The translations under genes were made by a program, and so were the position numbers. Below, piece by piece: positions 1-7,600 of a stretch of 15,643 bases of DNA. The number at the start of each line of letters is the position of its first letter. Positions within the stretch are counted from its first letter, which is position 1. The DNA comes from Calditrichia bacterium (GTDB taxonomy: Bacteria > Calditrichota > Calditrichia > Calditrichales > Calditrichaceae), in assembly GCA_027039465.1 (NCBI GenBank), contig JALWEA010000113.1:1-15643 (forward strand), written 5' to 3'. Under the pieces are notes generated by a model. The model did not search any database. It saw only the letters and a program-made list of their open reading frames with translations, and was not told the DNA's origin.

Positions 1-2056
1 ATGCGCCGTTCACCAATACGGCAACCTGCCTGCCCAAAAGATCGAATACTGTTAACGTGACATGTTCACGACGGGCTAATGTAAAACGAATGGTTGTGAT
101 CGGATTAAACGGATTCGGATAATTTTGGGATAGCGAAAACCGGTCGGGCGATTCCATTTGAGACTCATCCAAAGCCATTACCACACCGCCTTCCCTAAAT
201 ACGCCTAAGCCGTCGACCGTACCAATCCATTTGTTGCCGTAACGGTCGATGGTAATGGTGGAAACCGAGTTGCAGGGAATACCGGAATTCTTGGTATTGT
301 AAACCCTCCAATTGGTGCCGTCAAACTTTACAAGGCCTCCGCCGGAAAGGCCGAACCATTTGTTGTTCGATGCATCCACCGCAATGCTAAGCACAAAATT
401 GTTAGGCAGGCCCGAATTGCCCGATTGGTAAAGGGTCCAATTGGTTCCGTCAAATTTTGCCGCACCACCGAACGTTCCGACCCAGATATTATTTTGCGCG
501 TCAACGGCCACGGCATTAATATAATTGGAAGGAATGGGCGAATTGCTTTTATCGTAAACGACAAAATTGTTGTTTTCCTTTTTGACCAATCCGCCGCCAA
601 CAAAAGAGTTGCCATCATAATAAGGTCTGGTCGCCAGCCAAAGATTCCCGTTGTGGTCAAATGCAAGATCTTTAATGTTTTTGGAGCCGATGTTGGAATT
701 GTCAACATTGTAATATGACCAACCCGTGCCATCGTAGCTTACCAACCCGGCATTCATGGTACCCATCCAAAGCACATTGTAATTATCCACGGCCACGGTA
801 TTGACAGCGTTATCCGGAATCAGAGAGTTGTCGGTATTGAACGTACGCACTTCCGAACCGTCGAAGCGCAAAAGACCGTTTACCATGGTTCCGATCCATT
901 TAATGCCCTTCGAATCAATGGCAATATCATTGATGTTCGGCCCTTCAGCTTTGATTTGCGGAAATGTTTCCCAAGTGTTTCCGTCATAAGAAGCCATACC
1001 GTTCCAGGCCGTGCCAATCCATGCTTTGTGGGAAGCATCCAAAGCGATCGCACGTACATCATTGTTTGGCAAATCCGTATTACTCGTTTTGTAGGCCGCC
1101 CAATTTTGACCATCGTATTTTACCAATCCGTTTTCGGAAATGGTCAACCATTTGACATCGGAAGAGTCGATCCAAATGTTGGTGATTTCATTGCCTGGAA
1201 TACCCGAATCAAGAGTGGTAAACTGCGTCCAACTATAACCGTTGTATACATAAAGGCCGTAATCCGTGCCGACCCATACATTTTGGTTTTTATCGAATGC
1301 AACCGTGTGAATGAAATCGGTCAGCATTGGTGTATTTTGCGTGTTGTAAATTGTCCATTGCGTGCCGTTAAATTCTACCAAACCGCTGCCCCAAGTTGCT
1401 AACCAGACATTCCCCTGGGAATCGATAACAACGTCGTTTATACCTTCATCGGGCAGTCCCGAATTATCGGCATCGTAAACCGACCAGGTACCGTTGCTGA
1501 ATTTTGAAAGCTTTTTATCACCGGTAGCAATCCAAAGGTTACCTTGTTGGTCAAACTCCATATCGTTGACCCAGTTGTAGGGTAGGTTCGAATTATCCTG
1601 ATTATAAACCTGCCACTCCGATCCGTTGTAAACGGCAATGCCTCCGCCAAATGTGGCAAACCAAATATTCCCATTGGCATCGACTTCAATATCGCGGATA
1701 TCGTTTTTGGGCAGCCCCGAATTATCGGTATCGAAAATTTGCCAGTTGCTGCCGTCAAATTTGGCGGCACCGCCCATCCAGGTGCCGATCCATTTATTGC
1801 CGCTGCTGTCTATGGCTAAGGTGTAGATACGATTGGCGGGAAGATGTGAATTTCCTCGATTAAGAAACCGCATGTCCGCGCCGGTTTTACCGAAAATAAC
1901 CAATCCGCCGTCGGTTCCTAACCAAAGACTGTCGTTTTGTTCCAAAATGGATTCTATATTATAGCTATCGGTGAAATTAATCCATTCCGGATTTTGAGCA
2001 AAGGCAGCGGATATCAAAAGAAATAAAAACGCTGAAATTACGTACATTGTTTTCAT
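1..2056 (-). CDS. Secreted two-component-regulator-type beta-propeller protein with T9SS tail (partial, 3' end off window)
   Basis: The reading frame is open without a stop from ATG at 2056 to the window edge (685 codons), so the C-terminus is missing. GGAG at 2065-2068 is a suitable ribosome binding site. Residues 1-20 form a signal peptide (MKTMYVISAFLFLLISAAFA). From about residue 35 to 620 there are 14 repeats of a [LIVK]W[IVLF][GA]T motif, typically preceded by an acidic residue and GN and followed by GGL/FDG-N-W (for example KWIGT, IWVGT, LWLAT). These resemble Reg_prop blades and could build two seven-bladed propellers. From about residue 639 a T9SS type A sorting domain starts (SQNYPNPFNPITTIRF, then VFDLLGRQVAVL). 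By comparison with the neighbouring 544-aa protein, about 39 residues remain outside. It is probably exported across the outer membrane and surface-attached or released. Ligand and function cannot be told from sequence. Confidence 0.9.
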   Translation of the reverse strand, partial: MKTMYVISAFLFLLISAAFAQNPEWINFTDSYNIESILEQNDSLWLGTDGGLVIFGKTGADMRFLNRGNSHLPANRIYTLAIDSSGNKWIGTWMGGAAKFDGSNWQIFDTDNSGLPKNDIRDIEVDANGNIWFATFGGGIAVYNGSEWQVYNQDNSNLPYNWVNDMEFDQQGNLWIATGDKKLSKFSNGTWSVYDADNSGLPDEGINDVVIDSQGNVWLATWGSGLVEFNGTQWTIYNTQNTPMLTDFIHTVAFDKNQNVWVGTDYGLYVYNGYSWTQFTTLDSGIPGNEITNIWIDSSDVKWLTISENGLVKYDGQNWAAYKTSNTDLPNNDVRAIALDASHKAWIGTAWNGMASYDGNTWETFPQIKAEGPNINDIAIDSKGIKWIGTMVNGLLRFDGSEVRTFNTDNSLIPDNAVNTVAVDNYNVLWMGTMNAGLVSYDGTGWSYYNVDNSNIGSKNIKDLAFDHNGNLWLATRPYYDGNSFVGGGLVKKENNNFVVYDKSNSPIPSNYINAVAVDAQNNIWVGTFGGAAKFDGTNWTLYQSGNSGLPNNFVLSIAVDASNNKWFGLSGGGLVKFDGTNWRVYNTKNSGIPCNSVSTITIDRYGNKWIGTVDGLGVFREGGVVMALDESQMESPDRFSLSQNYPNPFNPITTIRFTLARREHVTLTVFDLLGRQVAVLVNGA

Positions 2057-2090
2057 GGTATTTTCTCCGTTACTCTTAATTAAATTTTTT

Positions 2091-2098
2091 CAAACTTA
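2091..2098 (-). promoter_or_regulatory. Possible -7 type promoter element
   Basis: The minus strand reads TAAGTTTG here, 35 bp before the ATG at 2056. It fits the TAnnTTTG -7 element known from Bacteroidota sigma factors. No TTG is seen at the expected -33 spacing, and it is not known that this lineage uses that consensus. Weak call. Confidence 0.22.
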
Positions 2099-2140
2099 AT
2101 AATTTGTAATTATTTTTCTGCGCCAAATCTCATCCGAATT

Positions 2141-2368
2141 GTAAGGGATTCTTCGCTTCGTTACTATTGACATATTGTGGCGCGTCCGTCCCTCGATACG
2201 CCCCGATTCTCGGGACACTCGGGAACCGGACACAGTCAAAGACAACAGGTTATCGAGTAGTTCCGCTTTAGCGGAATGTATCGAGATACGGTTGTCGAGT
2301 AGAAACCGCGCCAGCGGGATCGTATCGAGACATGGTTGCCGTACCAGTTCCTAGTTCCCAATTAATTC
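2141..2368 (-). repeat. Dispersed REP-like element, copy A (three hairpin units)
   Basis: This fills most of the 316-bp gap between the two T9SS genes and matches, in reverse orientation, the elements at 9520-9854 and 10264-10499. It has a heptamer tract at 2344-2363 (TGGGAAC/TAGGAAC on the minus strand). It carries three stem-loop units with conserved flanks CTCGATAC and ACTCG: A1 2290-2329 (-, stem CCGC/GCGG), A2 2248-2285 (-, stem TTCCGC/GCGGAA with loop) and A3 2192-2229 (+, stem CCCGA-TTC-TCGGG). The left end (2141-2172) reads in reverse as ATGTCAATAGTA...GAA(GA)ATCCCTTAC, like the right ends of the other copies. No coding potential and no clear terminator were seen in the rest of the gap. 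Confidence 0.85.
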
Positions 2369-2372
2369 CTGT

Positions 2373-4007
2373 TTACTTCATCAGGATCATTTTGCGTTGT
2401 TGTGCAAAATCGCCCGACTGCAAACGATAAACATACGCACCGCTTGGCAGATTCTTTGCATTAAATGTAACGGCATGTTCTCCCGCGTTGAGTTGATTGT
2501 TTATTAATGTCGCTACCTCTCGTCCCAAAAGATCGAATACTTTCAATGTTACCTTTTGACGCTGTCCGAGGGAAAAGCGAATGGTGGTAGTCGGATTAAA
2601 CGGATTCGGATAATTCTGTGCAAGCGTGAATGTGCCGGGTTGGTTGGCTGTGTTTTGATCATCCACACCGGTTAACATGGCCAAAAGATCGGGGATGTAC
2701 AATTTCCCCTCCACTAGATAAATCGGCGGGTTTTCAATGGCCGGTTTGTAGTTGTAAATGATATGCAGGGTGTCATCATCGGTAATGCAGAAATCATGGT
2801 ATTCAAACGAGCCGTTCCATTGGTATCCGGGTAAATTCGGAAAAACCACATGCCCGAATTTTCCGTCGGGTGTGTAAAAACTTACTTCGGCGCTGGCCGT
2901 GTACGTTACCCAGCCGTCCATATCGCCCCAGAAAGCCGTGCCGTTGGCGGAAAACCAAATCCGTTCATTAGCCAAATCTCTGCTTGATGCTTCCGTTAAA
3001 TAGGAAGACATGCCGCTTCCCATCGGGTAATTTTCAACCGCTTTCGTCCACACGCCGTTTGATTTGACCCAAATGGCATTCGGAAGATAACTGCTGCTCG
3101 GTTTGGCAATGAGCATAACATCGCTGTTGCTTTCTTTGCCGATGGCCATGGGGTAGTAACTGCCGTAAACATCTTCCATCGTACTATCGGCCAAATCTTC
3201 CGTGTATCCGTTATCGGTTTTTCGGAAAACGCGAAAGCCCCAATAATTATGACTCAGGGAATCGACTGAATGAAAAGAAACTGCCACGTATTCTCCGTCT
3301 CTAGTAACAACCGGGCCCAATCCCATACTTTGGTTATAGGAAGAAGACCAGATAACAAAAGTCTCACCGGCAGCCCAATTTTTACCAACCAACTCCCATT
3401 TCGTCCACCAATTGCCGGGTGAAACTTCATCGGCGTTTTCGCGAATCCAATAGGCGGTAGCGCCATCATCGCCTTGGGACACTGCAAAACCCATGTCGTC
3501 GTAGTGTTCACGAATATCGTCATTATCCGGATTATCGTCGTTGTGCGGATCGGCATCCAAAAGCGTTGGAGTCCAGCCCGAACCGGTTTGATTGACAAAA
3601 TACAGATTGTGCGATTTGTAGAGTACGCGATCGGTTAAGAAACTAATCGGCATGGCTCCGTGCATCAACATGACTTTGACGCGTGTGAAATAAATGCTGT
3701 CCATGTAATTGTAAACATTTTCGAAATTCCACTTTCCGAAATTCTGCCGTTCACCGTAAAGCAGATAGGTTTGCGCCTGATTGGTTTCGGGATCCTTAAA
3801 TGTCTTTTTGGCCGCCAAAACAACCCGCTCGCCATTGGTGGCAAAATGCACATCACCGTAACCCCAATACCACAATCCGCTACCCAAAGTTTTGTGGGAC
3901 AGGGAATCAATGATGGTATACTCAATTAAATCCGTCGGATTGCTTTGCGCAAAGAGATTAGACAACATGAGCAGGAAGATTAAAATTACTAGCCGTTTAA
4001 AATACAT
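2373..4007 (-). CDS. Secreted T9SS-exported protein of unknown function
   Basis: A 544-aa protein with an N-terminal signal peptide (residues 1-20, hydrophobic LVILIFLLMLSNLFA before the likely cut) and a full T9SS type A sorting domain over the last 86 residues (LAQNYPNPFNPTTTIRF, VFDLLGREVATL, LPSGAYVYRL). The middle (about 30-455) is rich in aromatic residues, Asp, Gly and Asn, with strand-like repeats such as DGEYVAVSF, GTAFWGDMDG and DDTLHIIYNY. This suggests a BNR/sialidase-like beta-propeller, but I do not recognise a family or active site. A DNDD-type acidic stretch near residue 155-165 could bind calcium. The start has a perfect AGGAGG. It lies 27 bp behind the zinc-ribbon gene, so the two are probably one transcript from the sigma-54 promoter at 4305-4322. 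Confidence 0.92.
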   Translation of the reverse strand: MYFKRLVILIFLLMLSNLFAQSNPTDLIEYTIIDSLSHKTLGSGLWYWGYGDVHFATNGERVVLAAKKTFKDPETNQAQTYLLYGERQNFGKWNFENVYNYMDSIYFTRVKVMLMHGAMPISFLTDRVLYKSHNLYFVNQTGSGWTPTLLDADPHNDDNPDNDDIREHYDDMGFAVSQGDDGATAYWIRENADEVSPGNWWTKWELVGKNWAAGETFVIWSSSYNQSMGLGPVVTRDGEYVAVSFHSVDSLSHNYWGFRVFRKTDNGYTEDLADSTMEDVYGSYYPMAIGKESNSDVMLIAKPSSSYLPNAIWVKSNGVWTKAVENYPMGSGMSSYLTEASSRDLANERIWFSANGTAFWGDMDGWVTYTASAEVSFYTPDGKFGHVVFPNLPGYQWNGSFEYHDFCITDDDTLHIIYNYKPAIENPPIYLVEGKLYIPDLLAMLTGVDDQNTANQPGTFTLAQNYPNPFNPTTTIRFSLGQRQKVTLKVFDLLGREVATLINNQLNAGEHAVTFNAKNLPSGAYVYRLQSGDFAQQRKMILMK

Positions 4008-4012
4008 ATTAA

Positions 4013-4018
4013 CCTCCT
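4013..4018 (-). promoter_or_regulatory. Consensus Shine-Dalgarno AGGAGG
   Basis: The minus strand reads AGGAGG five bases before the ATG at 4007. It fixes the start of the 544-aa secreted protein and suggests strong initiation, in contrast with the weaker sites of the neighbouring genes. Confidence 0.85.
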
Positions 4019-4034
4019 ATTTGTTAATTAAATT

Positions 4035-4256
4035 TCAATCCTTTTTATGCTGTACTTTTTCTAACGGTTGATCTGTGACGCGTAAGCGTGTGCCGCATTT
4101 CTCGCAAAATTTGGAATAGGGGAAAGTGATAGGTGCTCCGCACCGGGGACAATGCGTAATCAGTTTCTGCCCGCAGAACGGGCAATAATTTTTATCTTCG
4201 TTAATGTGGCAAAAGAAATTACAAGTAGGACAAATTTTGTAGCTATCTTGAGCCAT
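4035..4256 (-). CDS. Small double zinc-ribbon protein
   Basis: A 73-aa protein made almost entirely of four CxxC knuckles: C9/C12 (CPTC), C25/C28 (CPFC), C36/C39 (CPRC) and C51/C54 (CEKC), with an extra C16. Pairs 1+2 and 3+4 would each hold one zinc, as in the double zinc ribbon (DZR) family. There is no signal peptide or membrane segment, so it is probably cytoplasmic; the tail is basic (QHKKD). A GGAAAGGAA stretch precedes the ATG. It is the first gene behind the sigma-54 promoter and sits 27 bp before the secreted 544-aa protein. DZR modules usually mediate protein or nucleic-acid contacts; a role as adaptor or regulator for its exported partner is only a guess. Confidence 0.85.
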   Translation of the reverse strand: MAQDSYKICPTCNFFCHINEDKNYCPFCGQKLITHCPRCGAPITFPYSKFCEKCGTRLRVTDQPLEKVQHKKD

Positions 4257-4304
4257 AAAGATTCCTTTCCCATAACCGATTATTTTATTTATGGGAATGC
4301 GAAA

Positions 4305-4322
4305 ATCAAGTATTGTGCCAAA
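4305..4322 (-). promoter_or_regulatory. Sigma-54 (-24/-12) promoter
   Basis: The minus strand reads TTTGGCAC-AATAC-TTGAT. The -24 element matches the consensus TTGGCAC fully. The GG (4319-4318) and the -12 G (4307) have the required 10-base spacing. The only important deviation is A for C in the -12 GC. It points at the zinc-ribbon/T9SS operon, with a predicted start near 4295 and a leader of about 40 bases. An NtrC-type sigma-54 activator is encoded in the window, which makes the call much more likely. Confidence 0.75.
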
Positions 4323-4323
4323 C

Positions 4324-4340
4324 TGCGTTCCTATAACGCA
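4324..4340. promoter_or_regulatory. Inverted repeat next to the -24 box
   Basis: A perfect dyad, TGCGTT-N5-AACGCA, starts 5 bp upstream of the -24 GG. Its TGC-N11-GCA layout is like binding sites of NtrC-type regulators, but it is too close to the promoter for a typical enhancer. It could be an operator or a second regulator site. Confidence 0.45.
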
Positions 4341-4372
4341 ACGCGCTATTAAGTTTTGAAAATCAACAAGTT

Positions 4373-4388
4373 AAATTGAATTCAATTT
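4373..4388. promoter_or_regulatory. 16-bp perfect palindrome
   Basis: AAATTGAATTCAATTT is an exact 16-bp palindrome in the divergent control region, about 54 bp upstream of the -24 box and between promoter and TTGCAA array. It might bind a dimeric regulator or act as a bending site; an A+T-rich chance palindrome is possible. Confidence 0.35.
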
Positions 4389-4406
4389 GCTTGGCCATTA
4401 AATTTT

Positions 4407-4467
4407 TTGCTTATGCAAAAGGTAAAAAGTTGCAAAGTGTTGCAACCAATGTTGCAAGCGATCGCAA
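4407..4467. promoter_or_regulatory. Phased TTGCAA array, candidate enhancer (UAS) of the sigma-54 promoter
   Basis: The palindromic hexamer TTGCAA occurs at 4430, 4440 and 4452, with the variant TCGCAA at 4462. The steps of 10, 12 and 10 bp put all sites on one face of the helix. A related dyad, TTGC-N4-GCAA, sits at 4407-4418. The array lies about 90-150 bp upstream of the -24 box, where bacterial enhancer-binding proteins usually bind, and about 210-270 bp before the sensor-kinase gene. The natural candidate binder is the Fis-type helix-turn-helix of the response regulator at 8105-9493. That pairing is inference. Confidence 0.55.
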
Positions 4468-4472
4468 AAAAT

Positions 4473-4488
4473 AATATTTTGAAATATT
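4473..4488. repeat. A+T-rich palindrome AATATTT-TG-AAATATT
   Basis: Perfect 7-bp arms around TG, just downstream of the TTGCAA array. It could be an IHF/HU-type bending region or part of the promoter of the kinase gene. No function can be assigned. Confidence 0.3.
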
Positions 4489-4541
4489 AAAAAACGGCCG
4501 TGATTTCGGGTTTTTTCAATTTTTGAATATTGGTCGCTGTT

Positions 4542-4639
4542 TTTAACTCACTCATTGATTATGGTTAATTCCATGTCGATCGATGAATTACGTCCCCCTT
4601 TCTTCGAAGAAGAGAGGGGGAATAAGGGGGTGAGTTAAA
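4542..4639. repeat. 98-bp inverted-repeat element before the kinase gene
   Basis: The ends TTTAACTCAC (4542-4551) and GTGAGTTAAA (4630-4639) are perfect 10-bp inverted repeats. Inside is an imperfect hairpin at 4594-4620 (CCCCCT...AGGGGG with TTC/GAA pairing near the tip). It looks like a small non-autonomous insertion or a structured leader segment, ending 37 bp before the GTG start. No flanking target duplication was made out. Confidence 0.5.
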
Positions 4640-4676
4640 TATCGTAAATCAGTTTCTCAAAGGTTGTATTTTAATC

Positions 4677-7600
4677 GTGAATATGAAAAGATTTATTCGC
4701 AAAATTTTACTTTTTGGGCTTGCCAGTCTTCCTGTAGCCGCTTTGGCGCAACCGTATTTTAATTTGCAAAAAATTCCGGGCCCGCAGCTTAAATCGCCAC
4801 GAATTATCAGAGCAACCGCAAACGATGATTTTTGGGTTTTGGATCAACGCGGCATCTTACTCCGTTTTAATCATTCCCGTTGGATGCGCTTTCCGATTCC
4901 TCAAAATAAAAGGCTAACCGGTTTTAGTGCGGTTTCCATAGACGCCCACACCTTTTTGGCCTCCGGTTTTGACGAAAATTGGCACACAAAATTATTTTGG
5001 TTTCGCAACGGTCGTTGGGAAAAAGATGCACTTCAACCGGACAACCCCGTAAAACAAATCTTTGTCGATGGCAGCGGTAAAATTTACATTGCCGGTGATT
5101 GGGCTACCTTCTATCGCTATGAAAAAGGGCAGTGGCATAAAATCAAATTACCGTTCACGGCAAGTTTTTTGCTGTTTGCTTTTTCCGGAGAAGAAATGTA
5201 CCTGTCCACGAGCGGTCAGGGACTGTTTAAATTTGATGGCAAAAAGGCGGTAAAGCTACCGATTGAATTGCCAGGCACGCTTCAAATCGTTAAAGTACAA
5301 AAAGATAGCACAGGGACTTTATTTTTCTCCACATTCAACGGTCAGGTATTTCGTTGGGATGGCCGTATTTTTCGTCGGACAGATCAAAGTCCGCCCGATA
5401 GTGTGACTTATTCTTTTCAATACATCCGATGGCGCAATGTTAAGATGCCCAACTGGTTTCGCCTTCGCCAGATTGTGCCGCTTAAGCAAGGAGCATTGAT
5501 TGTCTCCGGCGACGGTTCGATTTACAAGTTAATGGCAAGTAACCATGCTTTTTTTATGGATTTTACCAAAAAATATCATCTGAGCCGTTTTAAGGATATT
5601 TCTGTCAGAGGCGCTTTTTTCTTTTATTGGAATGATGACCCTTATCCAGATTTGTACCTGATGTCCAATTCCCAATACAGCGATTGGAAGTTTTACGTCA
5701 ATCAACCGGAACGGCCGTTCGATGATGTGTCGCATCAGGTAAAGTTCCGCAAGCAGGATGGGTATTACCTGTCTTTGCCAGATGATCTGAACAATGACGG
5801 ACGAACGGACCTGGCTGTGATGCAATTGGCCAAAGACGGGAACCGATTGAAGTATTTTTTACAAGACCGGGATCACCGATTTCGATTGTTCGGTCAAATA
5901 CCTTTTACGAATTTGAACGCTGCGTTACGCAATTTTAAAAGTCTTTACACGGGCGATTTTGACGGTAACGGTTTAGCCGATTTGGGCGTTTCCACTTATT
6001 TCGATCGACGCTTGAAAAGGGGAACGCAAATTTTGGCATTCAATCATCGGCAGGCTATGAACTTCGAAACAGTTTCGTTGCCAGGCGATGCGCGCCATTA
6101 TACCGCCCAAACCGTTTGGGCTGATTTTAATAATGACGAGGAAAATGATCTTCTGTTAATTAATCAATGGGCGCCCATGAACATCCTTTTTCACGATGGC
6201 GTTACCAACCGTTTTGTTTCTCAAACATTGCCAACCAAATCGCAGGATGCACCGGCCGGCGCCGTTGTTTTTGATTACGACAATGACGGAGACGCGGATA
6301 TTTTGTACAGCTCCGCTTTTTACACGTTAAGGTTGTTAACCAACCGCGGCGGTCAATTTGACTCCACTTTTCAACCCGCCGGATTTTCAGTTTTAAATCG
6401 GGAAAAATATCCCTTTCCCGTTTCGCGTTTTATGACGGTATTGGATGTGAACAACGACGGTTATGAAGATATTTTTTTCAGCCTGAAAGATCCCAAAGCG
6501 CCGCGCAACTATTTATTCATTAATCAAAATGGACAGGATTTTAAAGAAGAAGCGGTTGACTACGGTGTGGATCAGCCCGCATTATCGGCGGCTATTTGCG
6601 CGGATGTGGATCGGGACGGTGATATGGATTTGTTCGGTTACAACTCCAAACGCAATGTTTTGTGGATTAATAATCTTGATCGCAAGAATTTCCTAGAAAT
6701 CACCGTTGAAGGCGTCCGATCCAATCGTTCCGGTTTGGGCTGCCGTTTGTGGGTGTATCGGGCCGGGCACCTGAATGATCCGAAATACCTGATAGCATAC
6801 CGTCAATTACCCAATGCCTCGTTTCGGGCAAATTTAGCCAATCAACAGTTCTTTCATGTCGGGGTAGCCGATAGCGGTTTGTACGATTTACGGCTGCACT
6901 TTTACCACGGACGGACGCGAATATTACGTAATGTGGCGCCCGGTAGCTTTTTGACGGTTAAAGAAGCGGGAGCTCTGGCATCTGAATTTTACCGCATCCC
7001 TGCTGTTGTCTTACGTTTTTTTGCCTGGCCGGAGAATCGAATTTATGTGTTGCTGACCTTGGTAATGGGTTTTCTTCTGTTTTACACCGTTCGTCTGGGC
7101 ATGCGGCGTTTCGGCTGGAAAAATACGGGTTCGTTAATCATTGCTCTGTACATCATCACCATTTACTGGATTACCTTGATGGCCACCGTGGACAGCGGGA
7201 ATTGGGTATATCAATTTTTGATGCCTCCCGGGGCGGTCGTCGTTAATTTGATCTTCATCTTTGCTTATTCTTTGTTTAGCCAACCGATGAAATTCGGGCA
7301 TAAAAACGCCGAACAAATCGAGGAAGAGCTGTTGAAGAATCTGTTGGTATTTAATCACGGGGAAGCGGGTTCCAAGAATTTGGTCTCATTGCAATTGCTG
7401 CTCAATAATCCGCCGGAATCCGAACAAAAACGTACCGAGTACAAACAATTACTTGACAAACGATTGCAAATATTTAAGGAATACAATTTTCCCGTGCTTA
7501 AGCGAATTCAATCGCTGCTGCAGGAACTGAAACCGAACGATGATCACGTAAAGGAATTGCAGGATCGGCTTGTTTTTTTTGAGCGGGAGTGCTGCGAATC

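Noticed and set aside
328..1863. Open frames on both strands inside the first 2 kb
   Set aside because: They are shadow frames of the continuous minus-strand gene 1-2056, which has a signal peptide, propeller repeats and a sorting domain.
2094..2125. TTTGGCGC on the minus strand before the 14-repeat gene as a -24 box
   Set aside because: At the proper distance there is TA instead of GC, so no -12 element.
4391..4412. TTGGCC...TTGCTT on the plus strand as a sigma-54 promoter for the kinase gene
   Set aside because: 14 bases lie between GG and GC instead of 10; sigma-54 promoters tolerate almost no change in this spacing.
4418..4436. AAAGGTAAAAAGTTGCA as a plus-strand -24/-12 promoter
   Set aside because: The spacing is 9 instead of 10 and the -24 element lacks GGCA; the TTGC belongs to the phased array.
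4496..4520. AAAAAACGG...CGGGTTTTTT as an intrinsic terminator
   Set aside because: Only A/T pairs plus one G:C form; there is no stable G+C stem, and no gene ends here on either strand.
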